The notes: generated by a model from the letters alone, not told the origin. DNA of 34,057 nucleotides from Klebsiella pneumoniae (GCA_945870865.1 CAMBTO010000019.1:1-34057), one strand, 5' to 3'. Shown: positions 9,104 to 17,062, numbered from the stretch's first letter. A program made the numbers and translations.

Positions 9104-10309
9104 ATGAAATCCATACTCATTAACTTGATTCAAGCGATGGTATTGCTGACAGCCTTACCTGTGACTGCCCAGGACGGCGCGACGGAGTCACTGCCCGAGG
9201 GCGCAGGCAAACACCTGGTCGAATTCATGTGTGTGCAATGCCATGGCCTGAACCAGGTCACCCGATCCTCAGGTTACAACGCCCAACAGTGGCGCGACCT
9301 GTTCGGCACGATGGTCAAGATGGCGGATGCACAGGCGAATACGGTCGCGGAGTATCTGGCAACCCACTTCCCCGAAAAACCGGGACGCCGTCCAACGCTG
9401 ATCCAGGGCGAACATGTGATTGAGGTCAAGGAGTGGACCACGCCGACACTCGGCCAGCGAGCCCGCGATCCGATCGAAGGCCCGGACGGTGCCATCTGGT
9501 GGACCGGCATGTTTGCCAGTCTGATCGGTCGACTTGATCCACAGACCGGTGATATGCAGGAATACCTGCTGCCGCCCGCCGCACGCCCGCACAGTATCAT
9601 CCCCGGCCCGGACGATAACATCTGGTATACCGGCAACAGCAACGCCACCATCGGCAAACTGGTCCCGGCAACCGGTATGATTACCGAATATCCGACCAAA
9701 GCGAAGGATCCGCATACACCGATATTCCACCCGAACGGCAAGCTGTATTTTACCTCCCAACAGGCCAACATGCTCGGACGTCTGGATATTAAAACAGGTG
9801 AGCTGACAGAAATTGAAACCCGCGAAAAACCGTACGGTATCCAGGTCGGTACCGATGGCAGGTTGTATATCGCCTACAACGGGACCAACGCGATCGGCGC
9901 GATGGACCCGGACAGTCTGGCAGTGCAGTACTACGAGGTGCCCGACGCCAGTTCACGCATCCGCCGTCTCGCCATCGACAGCAAGGGCATCGTCTGGTAT
10001 GTGAACTCGACACGCGGCCGTCTTGGCCGACTGGATCCGACCTCGGGCGCGATACGGGAATGGGACTCACCGAGTGGTCCGGAGTCGCATCCTTACGCGA
10101 TTGTCGTTGTTAAAGACATCATCTGGTACAACGAATCCGCGGTACGTCCCGATACGCTGGTACGGTTTGATCCCGAATCCGAGGTATTCCAGAGCTGGGT
10201 GATTCCCTCCGGCTTCGGCATCAACCGCCGGATGTACGTGACCCATGACAACAATATCCTGATCCACCAGAGCAGCAGCAACCGTGTTGGCATCGTCAAG
10301 ATTGAGTAG
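9104..10309 (+). CDS. cytochrome c / Vgb-like beta-propeller fusion, secreted
   Basis: 401 residues from ATG 9104, supported by GGAGAG eight bases upstream; the longer frame to 8969 has no ribosome site. A signal peptide (to about residue 22) leads to a short cytochrome c module with a single haem motif C43-V-Q-C-H47 and MVKMADAQANTVAEYLATHF. From about residue 110 the protein is a propeller of repeated units: GPDGAIWWTG, GPDDNIWYTG, HPNGKLYFTS, GTDGRLYIAY and DSKGIVWYVN, each ending in GRLDP-like words. This is the architecture of virginiamycin-B-lyase-like (Vgb/SMP-30) domains. The fusion suggests a periplasmic oxidoreductase or electron-carrier-linked lyase; the Vgb name does not establish a streptogramin substrate. 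Confidence 0.9.
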   Translation: MKSILINLIQAMVLLTALPVTAQDGATESLPEGAGKHLVEFMCVQCHGLNQVTRSSGYNAQQWRDLFGTMVKMADAQANTVAEYLATHFPEKPGRRPTLIQGEHVIEVKEWTTPTLGQRARDPIEGPDGAIWWTGMFASLIGRLDPQTGDMQEYLLPPAARPHSIIPGPDDNIWYTGNSNATIGKLVPATGMITEYPTKAKDPHTPIFHPNGKLYFTSQQANMLGRLDIKTGELTEIETREKPYGIQVGTDGRLYIAYNGTNAIGAMDPDSLAVQYYEVPDASSRIRRLAIDSKGIVWYVNSTRGRLGRLDPTSGAIREWDSPSGPESHPYAIVVVKDIIWYNESAVRPDTLVRFDPESEVFQSWVIPSGFGINRRMYVTHDNNILIHQSSSNRVGIVKIE

Positions 10310-10375
10310 TTCACAGCCTTGCAGGTCAGGGTGTATACAATTACCGGCAAAGCCATTTTTGTGAGAACGCCAGAA

Positions 10376-10702
10376 ATGTTGAACCGCCTCTCTGGCAAAA
10401 TGTGGATCTGTTTGCTGCTACTTGCAGCTAACCCGATGCTGGCATGTGCCCAGTCAGCAAAACCTGACTAGGCCTTTCCGGTGGCTGATGCAGATTTTCG
10501 TAGCGGGGACCGTAAGGGTTCCGACCCGATGTCGGCGATTGCCGCAGCACTGACTGAAGATGAATCGCGCCGTGCAGCCGAATATTATTCTTCACTGCAA
10601 CCACGCCCCTGGATCAGGGTGGTCGAATCCAGCACCGTACCACGGACCTATGTCACCGCCGGAAACGGCCGGGCTTTGCCGGCGGTCAGAACCGTTTATT
10701 AA
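10376..10702 (+). pseudogene. decayed c4/c553-type cytochrome c gene
   Basis: ATG 10376 starts a plausible signal peptide (MLNRLSGKMWICLLLLAANP, then MLACAQSAKPD) that ends in TAG at 10469-10471. The same frame continues after the stop with DADFRSGDRKGSDPMSAIA and SLQPRPWIRVVE, recognisable as the second half of a class I cytochrome c subunit. The haem motif CxxCH and the segment around it, expected between the signal peptide and DFRSG, are absent. Thus there is a nonsense codon plus an internal deletion, and no haem could be attached. The last 17 bases overlap the end of the convergent hydrolase gene. Its position behind the cytochrome-propeller fusion suggests it once encoded an electron-transfer partner. 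Confidence 0.75.
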
Positions 10703-12026
10703 TCCATGCAGCCAGATAATCAAAATTGTTTTTGACGCTGTTATCGTAGCGGCCATCATACTTTTGTCCCTCCGGCATACAGGCGGTACAGGGTGTGCCG
10801 CCGTGCACTGCGCCTTCAACGATCAGGTATTCCTTGTCCTTGCTATTGGCGCTATCAAGAATAATTTCGCCGTCACGCAGGAAATAATGCCCGCCCATCG
10901 CTACTATCATCAACGGTACAGTGATCTGTTCGACGTTACACGGTGTTGAATTATTGCTGGTACACCAGTCGATCTCCGTCATCGCATGGGTGGAACGGAT
11001 CGCGTTTACGCTGATAAATGATTTCACCGTGTTGAATCCAACCCCTTCAAAGCTGTGACTGACCTCCGCAGTCTGGCCTGTTGCACGCACACTGTCGACC
11101 GCACAACAGTCCTCGATGCTGCCATCGTTGCGCAACAAACGCTGGGGGCGGGTGGTTGCGTGATCGATACTGGCATCATGGTTGGCCAGTCGCGTGCCCG
11201 CCTGTCCCGGGACGATGAATGCATCATTGTCCGGATAGGTATAAGTACCGGCCTCGATCTGTTTCAGTTTTTCCAGTGCCAGATCAGTCAGCCGGTTCAT
11301 GCGTGCGGCCTGCGCTATAAAGAATCTTTCCTTGAATTCCTCGGTATAGCTTGAACCGTTCGGGTCATAGCCGTGTTTCGGATCAAACGGGTCCAGTGCC
11401 GGGTCAATTTTTGCCGTGGCGTTATCGTTGATGATCTGCTCATCATTGATGATGGCACCGTTCAGACTGCGCAATACACCACTGCCATTACCCGGATGGG
11501 CATCCCACAGAATCAGGCCATCCGCCCTGGGCAATCCTTCCAGCGTATCAGGGCATTTCATCAATTTCTCGGGTCGCTGGCAGAACGCCGCACCGACCTC
11601 GGCCACCGCCTGATAGAAACTCATCGTCGGCCCGCCACCACTGTGACCGAACAGGACCACATGGGTGATACCCGGCAACTTGCGCAAGTATTCGACACCC
11701 TGTTTGATATCAAGTGCATTCTCTTCCCAGGGTGCACACAGGGACTCATTGTTGTCACAACGCGGATTCATACCCATTGCCACAAAGCCACGTTTGGGCA
11801 ACTCCCGTGTCATGATATGCGACAGGTAGTTGGAGTCCCGGTGGATCGCAATCACAGCAACATGCGGATCAGGAAACTGCACCGGGTCCGGGTAATACAA
11901 GGCACCCTTGGTCGCACCCGGTTTGAACTGCACATACTGCGGTGGCGGCGCCTCGGCGACAGCGCGGGCACAGATTAATACTGAAAATATCAGCAACAAA
12001 ACCGGGTGACATCTGTGGATTAACAT
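10686..12026 (-). CDS. secreted alpha/beta hydrolase (GHSGGG type)
   Basis: 446 residues. A signal peptide (LLLIFSVLICARAVA) precedes a hydrolase fold: VAVIAIHRDSNYLSH, nucleophile S129 in LFGHSGGGPTMSF, and a C-terminal histidine candidate in VEGAVHGGTPC. Several cysteine pairs (PRCDNNESLC, TPCTACMPEG, EDCCAV) suggest disulfides in the periplasm. It is longer than a minimal hydrolase because of an insertion between residues 140 and 300 (PDTLEGLPRADGLILWDAHP and after). GGGAGA precedes the ATG at 12026. Function is likely hydrolysis of an ester-type substrate; the exact family is unclear. It is divergent from the 12201 gene, and a pentanucleotide repeat lies in its leader. Confidence 0.85.
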   Translation of the reverse strand: MLIHRCHPVLLLIFSVLICARAVAEAPPPQYVQFKPGATKGALYYPDPVQFPDPHVAVIAIHRDSNYLSHIMTRELPKRGFVAMGMNPRCDNNESLCAPWEENALDIKQGVEYLRKLPGITHVVLFGHSGGGPTMSFYQAVAEVGAAFCQRPEKLMKCPDTLEGLPRADGLILWDAHPGNGSGVLRSLNGAIINDEQIINDNATAKIDPALDPFDPKHGYDPNGSSYTEEFKERFFIAQAARMNRLTDLALEKLKQIEAGTYTYPDNDAFIVPGQAGTRLANHDASIDHATTRPQRLLRNDGSIEDCCAVDSVRATGQTAEVSHSFEGVGFNTVKSFISVNAIRSTHAMTEIDWCTSNNSTPCNVEQITVPLMIVAMGGHYFLRDGEIILDSANSKDKEYLIVEGAVHGGTPCTACMPEGQKYDGRYDNSVKNNFDYLAAWINKRF

Positions 12027-12040
12027 GGGTGTTCTCCCGA

Positions 12041-12062
12041 ACTGGACTGGACTGGACTGGAC
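12041..12062. repeat. ACTGG pentanucleotide tandem repeat
   Basis: Four full ACTGG units plus AC (22 bases), 15 bases upstream of the ATG of the hydrolase read from 12026 and just outside its ribosome site. A period-5 tract in a leader can change length by slippage, which would alter spacing of upstream signals rather than the reading frame. Confidence 0.85.
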
Positions 12063-12200
12063 ATAAGGACATTCTGGTTTACTTTTTATATAAAGACAAT
12101 GCTGTCCGCTCTCCTCCAGTTGGAATCAAGCTAAATCTGTCGCGAGTCCTGTCCGATAAATGTTACCCTTGATCCGCAGAATCTATCGGGGGGTATGATC

Positions 12201-13667
12201 ATGTCTCGTTATCCGTCCTTGCTGAAGGCAAGGCATGTATTCGTTTTTATCATGGTACTTGCAACGGCGTCACTAAATCCGGCAAATGCCCAGATACCGC
12301 CGGATGTAAAAACGGTCATCCGCGATGTCCGTTTTGTAACCGAAGATGGATGGACCATCCATGCAACCTACTATCTACCTCCCGGCACCTCCCCGACACC
12401 CCGCCCCGGTCTGGTAATACTGAGCGAACCAGACTGGGTACCACGCACCATCAGCGATGAACTTTCACTGGGTGTTGCAGAAATTGGCATGGCGGCACTG
12501 GCCATCGACGTACGTGGCACCGACGCCAGCTTTGGCGACAAGGACTACCAGAAATTCACCCGAGCTGAACGGGATGCCATGCAACTTGATATCCGGGCAG
12601 CCGTCAACTTTCTCTCGTCACAGCCGGAAGTAGACAGCAACCGGCTGGCCGTTTTTGGCGCGAGCGATATGGTCGACTATGTCGTACGCGAAGCGGCGCT
12701 CGATACCACCCGGATCAAGGCGTTGATCCTCAGCAGTGGCTGGCTGACTGACGAGGGCCGGGACAGCATCCGCTTCCGCAAGGATTTACCGGTACTGGTG
12801 TTTGCAAGTGAAGATGACCCGCACGAGAGACAACAGCGCGCGGCTGAACCGTATTTCCTGTCTACGGACCAGGGAAGTCGCCTGTTATTTGTAATGGATC
12901 GCGGCGCGTCTGTATTTAACCGTCCCGGTGATCCCATCGGCAAGACCACTACCTGGCTAAGGGAAAACCTGGTCGGCATTGGATACCAGAAAGAAATTTC
13001 TTTCAGCACAGAAGACGACAAACTGCTGAAGGGCACACTTTATATGCCCGACTATCCTGGCAAGGACACGGGCAAAAAACCGGTCGCTGCCGTTGTGTTT
13101 GTTCACGGCGCAAATCACGATGCGACAACCTGGTATCACCTCGCGCGAGAGGTCACTAAATCCGGACTTGCTGCACTCATATTCGACCAGCGTGGATTCA
13201 TGAAGAGTGTACCTAACCAGCGTCCCTACGCCTTTGATATCGAGACGATCCAAAAGGATATACATGCCGCCATCAACTACACGGCGGCGCAGCCGGGTAT
13301 CGACCCGGACAGGATAGCGCTGATTACTGCCACCTCCAGAGGCGGCCCAACGATCGCTGCCGCCCATGGCGACAAACGAATACGGACTATCGTCGGCATG
13401 TCATTCTACGGTGGTAACGCTGCGACCAATAAAATGATCACTGATATGGATATACCCCTGTTTCTGATTGCCAGCACCAATGATATCCGCGCCGACGGCA
13501 GGAGCCTGACAGACGCTACACGCGAGACCTACAAGCTTTCCAACAACAAGGAAACTGAACTTTTGATGTATGACGATGCTGGTCGGGGTTCGGCGATGAT
13601 GAAGACGAAACCCGAACTGGTTGGCATGCTGGTCCGCTGGTTTACTGAAAAACTGGCTATCGAGTAA
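12201..13667 (+). CDS. secreted tandem alpha/beta-hydrolase-fold protein, probably non-catalytic
   Basis: 488 residues from ATG 12201, chosen because GGGGGG (12188-12193) sits seven bases upstream; ATG 12195 is too close. A signal peptide (FVFIMVLATASLNPANAQ) leads to two hydrolase-fold halves. Half one (about 35-258) has S155 in FGASDM, lacking the final Gly of GxSxG, and MDRGASVF where the catalytic His is expected. Half two (about 262-488) has HGANHD, S379 in TATSRGG, and DDAGRGSAMM, where Arg462 takes the place of the histidine of the usual GHG motif of dienelactone-hydrolase-like proteins. Both triads appear broken, so a binding or structural role is more likely than hydrolysis; an unusual catalytic arrangement cannot be excluded. 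Confidence 0.85.
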   Translation: MSRYPSLLKARHVFVFIMVLATASLNPANAQIPPDVKTVIRDVRFVTEDGWTIHATYYLPPGTSPTPRPGLVILSEPDWVPRTISDELSLGVAEIGMAALAIDVRGTDASFGDKDYQKFTRAERDAMQLDIRAAVNFLSSQPEVDSNRLAVFGASDMVDYVVREAALDTTRIKALILSSGWLTDEGRDSIRFRKDLPVLVFASEDDPHERQQRAAEPYFLSTDQGSRLLFVMDRGASVFNRPGDPIGKTTTWLRENLVGIGYQKEISFSTEDDKLLKGTLYMPDYPGKDTGKKPVAAVVFVHGANHDATTWYHLAREVTKSGLAALIFDQRGFMKSVPNQRPYAFDIETIQKDIHAAINYTAAQPGIDPDRIALITATSRGGPTIAAAHGDKRIRTIVGMSFYGGNAATNKMITDMDIPLFLIASTNDIRADGRSLTDATRETYKLSNNKETELLMYDDAGRGSAMMKTKPELVGMLVRWFTEKLAIE

Positions 13668-13672
13668 AACCG

Positions 13673-13700
13673 GGGAGTCAGATCACCCGCTCTGACTCCC
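13673..13700. terminator. hairpin after the tandem hydrolase gene
   Basis: GGGAGTCAGA (13673-13682) and TCTGACTCCC (13691-13700) form a perfect 10-bp stem with an 8-base loop, six bases after the stop codon. There is no T-run on either side, so it may act as an mRNA 3' end or a palindromic repeat rather than a strong intrinsic terminator. Confidence 0.6.
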
Positions 13701-13702
13701 GT

Positions 13703-13975
13703 TCAGTTGAAAAAATATTCGTGCAGTTTGCTACCGTATTCATAGAGCAGCAGACCGGCGACAATAAATCCGGTGCCAAACAAGACACACGGACTCGCCG
13801 CTTCCTTATTCAGGATATTACCCAATACCAGCGCACATACCGGCGTGATCAGTGTAATCAGTGCGACACGGCCAACTTCTATCCGGTTGAGGATGTAGTA
13901 ATAGAGGGCAAATCCGACCACGCCGAGATAGGAGATCCATGTATACATGCCAAAAATTCCTGTAAATTCAATGCA
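13703..13975 (-). pseudogene. C-terminal fragment of an EamA/DMT-family permease
   Basis: The frame encodes about 90 residues without a proper beginning: MYTWISYLGVVGFALYYYIL, then NRIEVGRVALITLITPVCAL and a final hydrophobic helix (TGFIVAGLLLY). This matches the last three membrane helices of the second EamA domain, including the conserved ..A.L..L.PV.A...G motif; whole proteins have about 300 residues and ten helices. The frame extends upstream of the ATG at 13948 (TGIFG) and then abuts the terminator hairpin at 13978, so the front of the gene was removed by a deletion that joined it to another gene's end. Confidence 0.75.
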
Positions 13976-13977
13976 AA

Positions 13978-14012
13978 AAAAGGGCCGCAGGTGGAATGCT
14001 TGCGGCCCTTTT
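13978..14012 (-). terminator. intrinsic terminator
   Basis: AAAAGGGCCGCA (13978-13989) and TGCGGCCCTTTT (14001-14012) form a perfect 12-bp GC-rich stem with an 11-base loop. On the minus strand the stem is followed by a run of T, the pattern of a Rho-independent terminator, 22 bases after the stop of the small minus frame at 14035. Short T/A tracts on both sides make it potentially bidirectional. Confidence 0.85.
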
Positions 14013-14034
14013 GAAATTTGTGATGATTAATCAG

Positions 14035-14175
14035 TTACCTTGATTTCACTACCCATTCCTTCTGGCGCAGGTGTACACGCGACACCCAGTCATAGACCGG
14101 TCGGCGTACGGTGCATAGCAGATGCAGTGAGAATGTAGTCATAATGGGCGCGCCCTCTGCTGATACACCTGGCAT
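14035..14175 (-). pseudogene. small frame, probable 3' stub of a lost gene
   Basis: A 46-codon frame (MPGVSAEGAPIMTTFSLHLL, then CTVRRPVYDWVSRVHLRQKE and WVVKSR) ends just before a strong terminator on the same strand. No ribosome site is visible and a stop lies just upstream. Its terminator and amino-acid mix look like the end of a real gene, and the RQKEW ending faintly recalls membrane glycosyltransferase tails, but I cannot assign a family. A short genuine protein is the alternative. Confidence 0.35.
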
Positions 14176-14250
14176 AAGTCAAGCTTCTTGAGCATGTCAG
14201 ATTTCTTCACTTCAGTAGATATGACACACGCGGAATTTCTGAGTCTGTCC

Positions 14251-14279
14251 CTGTCACCCATGCAAAACGGTGCTAGAAT
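14251..14279 (+). promoter_or_regulatory. sigma70-type promoter candidate
   Basis: CTGTCA (14251-14256) and TAGAAT (14274-14279) are separated by 17 bases, with four of six matches at -35 and five of six at -10. It lies 64 bases before the ATG of the CMD-like gene and would explain its transcription. The -35 box overlaps a GTCTGTCCCTGTCAC repeat word that recurs, with one change, at 15077. Confidence 0.45.
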
Positions 14280-14343
14280 GCAACAGCAAGTTATTTAATA
14301 ATCGTTTCACTACAACCATTATTCACCCTGGGGAGGGGACGTC

Positions 14344-15051
14344 ATGAAATATCAACAATCAGTTTACTGCCTGATCTTGCTCGCCGGTGCAATCAGTATG
14401 GGCACTACATCCGCACAGGATCTGAAACTCTATCCGGGGAAGACCGATGTCTACTACAGCAGTGGCAATCGCCTGCCTCCGATCAACCGCAGTGACCTCG
14501 ACGACTTTGGCAAAAAGGTCTACGACGACATTATCGCCGGCGGACGTTCCTTTACCTATGATGAGAAAAACAAGGAATACATGGGTCCTCGCGCCATTCG
14601 CATTTACAGTCCGCTGGTAGCGCATCATCTTTCCACGGCAAACGAATACCTGCGTTATGAGTCCGGCATGGATCCGAAAATACGTGAGATTGCTATTATG
14701 AACGCGGCCTGGGAAATGAATGCCCCTTATGAATGGACGGCACATGAAGAAACCGGGCATGAGGTTGGAGTGCCGCAGGAAACGATCGATATCATCAAGT
14801 ACAACAAACCCATCCCGGATACGCTGGGTGAACAGGAAGCCGCCGTTATCCTGCTGGCCCGCGAGATATTACGCGATGATCATCATGTCAGTTCGGAGAC
14901 CTATGCGAAGGTGCATAAGATATTCGGCACAAAACGTCTGCTTGAAATCGTCGCACTGATGGGTGGGTATACCGCCACAGCGATGGTGCTACACACATTT
15001 GATCAGCAATTACCGCCAGGCAAGCCGTCACTATTGCCAGAACGGAAGTAA
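14344..15051 (+). CDS. secreted carboxymuconolactone decarboxylase-like (CMD/AhpD fold) protein
   Basis: 235 residues with a signal peptide (YCLILLAGAISMGTTSAQ). The mature part follows the CMD family: MGPRAIRIYSPLVAHHLS, DPKIREIAIMNAAWEMN, then EWTAHEETGHEVGVPQETID and a C-terminal GGYTATAMVLHTFD. The E-W-x-x-H motif of the CMD active site is present, whereas the CxxC of AhpD peroxidases is absent, so a lyase or isomerase-like role is more likely than peroxide reduction. Export is unusual compared with the cytoplasmic gamma-carboxymuconolactone decarboxylase of protocatechuate breakdown but occurs in related uncharacterised proteins. GGGGAGGGGAC precedes the ATG. Confidence 0.9.
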   Translation: MKYQQSVYCLILLAGAISMGTTSAQDLKLYPGKTDVYYSSGNRLPPINRSDLDDFGKKVYDDIIAGGRSFTYDEKNKEYMGPRAIRIYSPLVAHHLSTANEYLRYESGMDPKIREIAIMNAAWEMNAPYEWTAHEETGHEVGVPQETIDIIKYNKPIPDTLGEQEAAVILLAREILRDDHHVSSETYAKVHKIFGTKRLLEIVALMGGYTATAMVLHTFDQQLPPGKPSLLPERK

Positions 15052-15061
15052 TCTACGGATT

Positions 15062-15085
15062 GGGGACAGACTTAAGTCTGTCCCC
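15062..15085. terminator. perfect palindrome between convergent genes
   Basis: GGGGACAGACTT followed directly by its reverse complement gives a 24-base perfect palindrome ten bases after the CMD gene stop and one base before the end of the convergent lipoprotein gene. It could terminate both transcripts, but it is also a member of the GGGGACAG repeat words seen at 3516, 3724, 3807 and 14244. Confidence 0.6.
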
Positions 15086-15086
15086 G

Positions 15087-15458
15087 TCACTCCGTGCGAC
15101 AAACGGCGCCGGCCAGCGGCCAGTGCATACCGGTTTGCGGGTCCAGCACTACACAGTTTGATCCATTGGTCAGCAACTGAAACCGGTAGGGTCGTCCGAG
15201 ATCGCGGCCCAGCTCGGCGTTACCCTCGATCCCGCGCCGCAGGCCGCGCTCTAAAACCAGCACGCTGGTTTTTGTAAACACATCTGCTGTCAGCGTTACC
15301 TTCGTCCCGCCCATCGCTTCGGAAAGTGTCTGCTCAAGTTGTAGCAGCATGGCGTCGCCCGGGTTGGTCAACAATGCCGGGACCTCCGGCTGTACGTCCT
15401 GTGCCTTACATGCTGTCAGCAGCAAAAATAGCGTTAGCCTTATAAGATATTTATGCAT
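15087..15458 (-). CDS. small lipoprotein of unknown function
   Basis: 123 residues. The N-terminus is a lipoprotein signal with lipobox LLTAC (cysteine at residue 17), so the protein should be lipid-anchored in the periplasm. The mature part contains VTLTADVFTKTSVLVLERG, then RDLGRPYRFQLLTNGSNCVV and a late cysteine (GAVCRTE), so two cysteines besides the anchor could pair. I do not recognise the family. It begins two bases after the S41 peptidase stop, on the same strand, and its ribosome site (GAGACC) lies inside that gene, so the two form an operon. It may assist or be a partner of the peptidase. Confidence 0.8.
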   Translation of the reverse strand: MHKYLIRLTLFLLLTACKAQDVQPEVPALLTNPGDAMLLQLEQTLSEAMGGTKVTLTADVFTKTSVLVLERGLRRGIEGNAELGRDLGRPYRFQLLTNGSNCVVLDPQTGMHWPLAGAVCRTE

Positions 15459-15460
15459 CG

Positions 15461-17062
15461 TTATGGTCTCATGATTCGGCTCTGTTGCCAGGCGGCCTTG
15501 GGCACGTCCTCCACATCCGTCGTCACCACCGGCGCCAGTCGCAACAGTGAGGGTGAAGCAAATCCACTCGCCACTGGACAGCCCCCCGTCTGGATATGGT
15601 TCAGAGCAGCGGCGAGGCGTGCCTCAACCGGATTACCGAGTGTGGCAGTGAAATCATCGCGCACTGAGCAACCCGGTATCGCCGTACCGATATTGCTGGT
15701 GGCATTCGCCGGCGAGAAGCCATCTATATAATCACCAAACCCTTTCGCATTCACACCCAGAAACTGGATTGTAAAATAGGTGGTCCCGCAATTTTCCTGG
15801 GGATAAAAACCATAGGGTTTACCGCAGGTCGTTGATCCAATCTGGATCACATTCACATCCACCCCACGCAGACTGTTGATTATCGACTCACTCGCCGAGC
15901 AGGTGCCGGCCCCGGTCAACACATAGACACGCGACAGGTTCAGTGTCGGTAACAGTGTTCCCGCAGGTAAAACCGGATCCAGACCAACGCTGCGCGTACG
16001 AAAAGGTACCGGCGTCAGAGTTTTACCGGTGATGGGGTCAAACAGCGGGTGTTTATTATTGAATTTTATCGTCTCGAACGCCCTGCCTGCCGTACGCGCA
16101 GGACCCGCAATCATATAGGCCAACTCGCTGGCGATTTCGAGATATCCGCCGCCGTTATATCGCAGGTCCAGCACCAGTTCGGTGACACCGGCCGTAGCGA
16201 GCGTCCGGACTGCGTTATAGAGGCCAGCTTCTGCGGTGGCAATGTGGTCATTGAACAGCATATAACCTGCCTTGCCACCGGGGATTGTTATCGTGGTGAC
16301 ATTTTGTACCGGCGTTGAGGTCACAGCGGCCGACTGCATGGTAATTATCCTGATGGCACCTTCAGGATCACGGACGCTAAAGGTATGAGTCTCACCTGCG
16401 GTATCGGGGAACAAACCGGCATTCAGCGCAGCCACGTTACTTCCATTGGCAACATTGATACCGTCGACTGTCAGGATCTGTGTACCGCGCTGCAACGCTG
16501 AAGCAGGCGTTACTGCAGGTGTGCCCGGATGCGTATACGCTACCATGATCTGCCGGTTCGGTGGTGTCGATTGCAACACCACAAACTGTGCGCCATAACC
16601 GACCGCCACACCCGTTTCCGACTGGGCATTCCACTCCGCCGTCGGGACCGAAAAATGGAACTTGTCTTTCCGGTTACCAGAGGGTGTCAATGCTTCTGTT
16701 TGCAAAAGATCAAAATAGGCCAGTGTCGAATATAAAGCAGGGTCTCTGTCAACAATCTCGTCATCCCAGAGGTAGGTATTGTTGCTGAACGAGCGCAGAA
16801 AGTTGTTTTGATTTGTGGCTGTACATTGGGAGCGGTAGGTACTGGCCGGCAGAAACACGCCTGGCGTCCAGCTACTGGCGCTGGCGGTAGCAGGCGTATT
16901 TATCGAAGTATCTGCCGCCCCACCGCTACCATCGCCACAGGAAAGCAGCAAGGGGACGATACATATTACAAACAGGACAGACCTATGTACCTGCTCTGCC
17001 AGTTCTGGTCTGCCATATCGCTTCACACGCTGTACCCGGAAGTTCATCATGCCAGTCTGCAT
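15461..17062 (-). CDS. S41 family (C-terminal processing) peptidase lipoprotein
   Basis: 533 residues. The N-terminal region contains a hydrophobic stretch and lipobox LLLSC (C42), so it is probably a lipoprotein; the first 29 residues make a long positively charged leader and the internal ATGs at 17050 and 17047 are possible starts. A PDZ-like segment lies at about 180-245 (THPGTPA.. SALQRGTQILTVDG). The S41 catalytic domain shows VLDLRYNGGG (297-306), TGAGTCSASESIINSL with a serine near 389, and GSTTCGKPYG with Lys415, the Ser/Lys dyad of the family. It should cleave periplasmic or imported peptides. It is followed at once by a small lipoprotein gene. Confidence 0.9.
   Translation of the reverse strand: MQTGMMNFRVQRVKRYGRPELAEQVHRSVLFVICIVPLLLSCGDGSGGAADTSINTPATASASSWTPGVFLPASTYRSQCTATNQNNFLRSFSNNTYLWDDEIVDRDPALYSTLAYFDLLQTEALTPSGNRKDKFHFSVPTAEWNAQSETGVAVGYGAQFVVLQSTPPNRQIMVAYTHPGTPAVTPASALQRGTQILTVDGINVANGSNVAALNAGLFPDTAGETHTFSVRDPEGAIRIITMQSAAVTSTPVQNVTTITIPGGKAGYMLFNDHIATAEAGLYNAVRTLATAGVTELVLDLRYNGGGYLEIASELAYMIAGPARTAGRAFETIKFNNKHPLFDPITGKTLTPVPFRTRSVGLDPVLPAGTLLPTLNLSRVYVLTGAGTCSASESIINSLRGVDVNVIQIGSTTCGKPYGFYPQENCGTTYFTIQFLGVNAKGFGDYIDGFSPANATSNIGTAIPGCSVRDDFTATLGNPVEARLAAALNHIQTGGCPVASGFASPSLLRLAPVVTTDVEDVPKAAWQQSRIMRP

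Noticed and set aside
9269-9771. Two overlapping minus-strand frames of about 165 codons
   Set aside because: Antisense to the propeller gene with convincing repeat units; no own motif.
9104-10309. Call as a streptogramin-inactivating Vgb lyase
   Set aside because: Only the propeller repeats support this; the haem fusion and export argue for another role.
11373-11978. Plus-strand frame of 201 codons
   Set aside because: Antisense to the secreted hydrolase, whose signal peptide and GHSGGG motif are clear.
12041-12062. CRISPR-like repeat
   Set aside because: Units are only five bases with no spacers; it is a simple tandem repeat. No CRISPR array or cas gene was seen.
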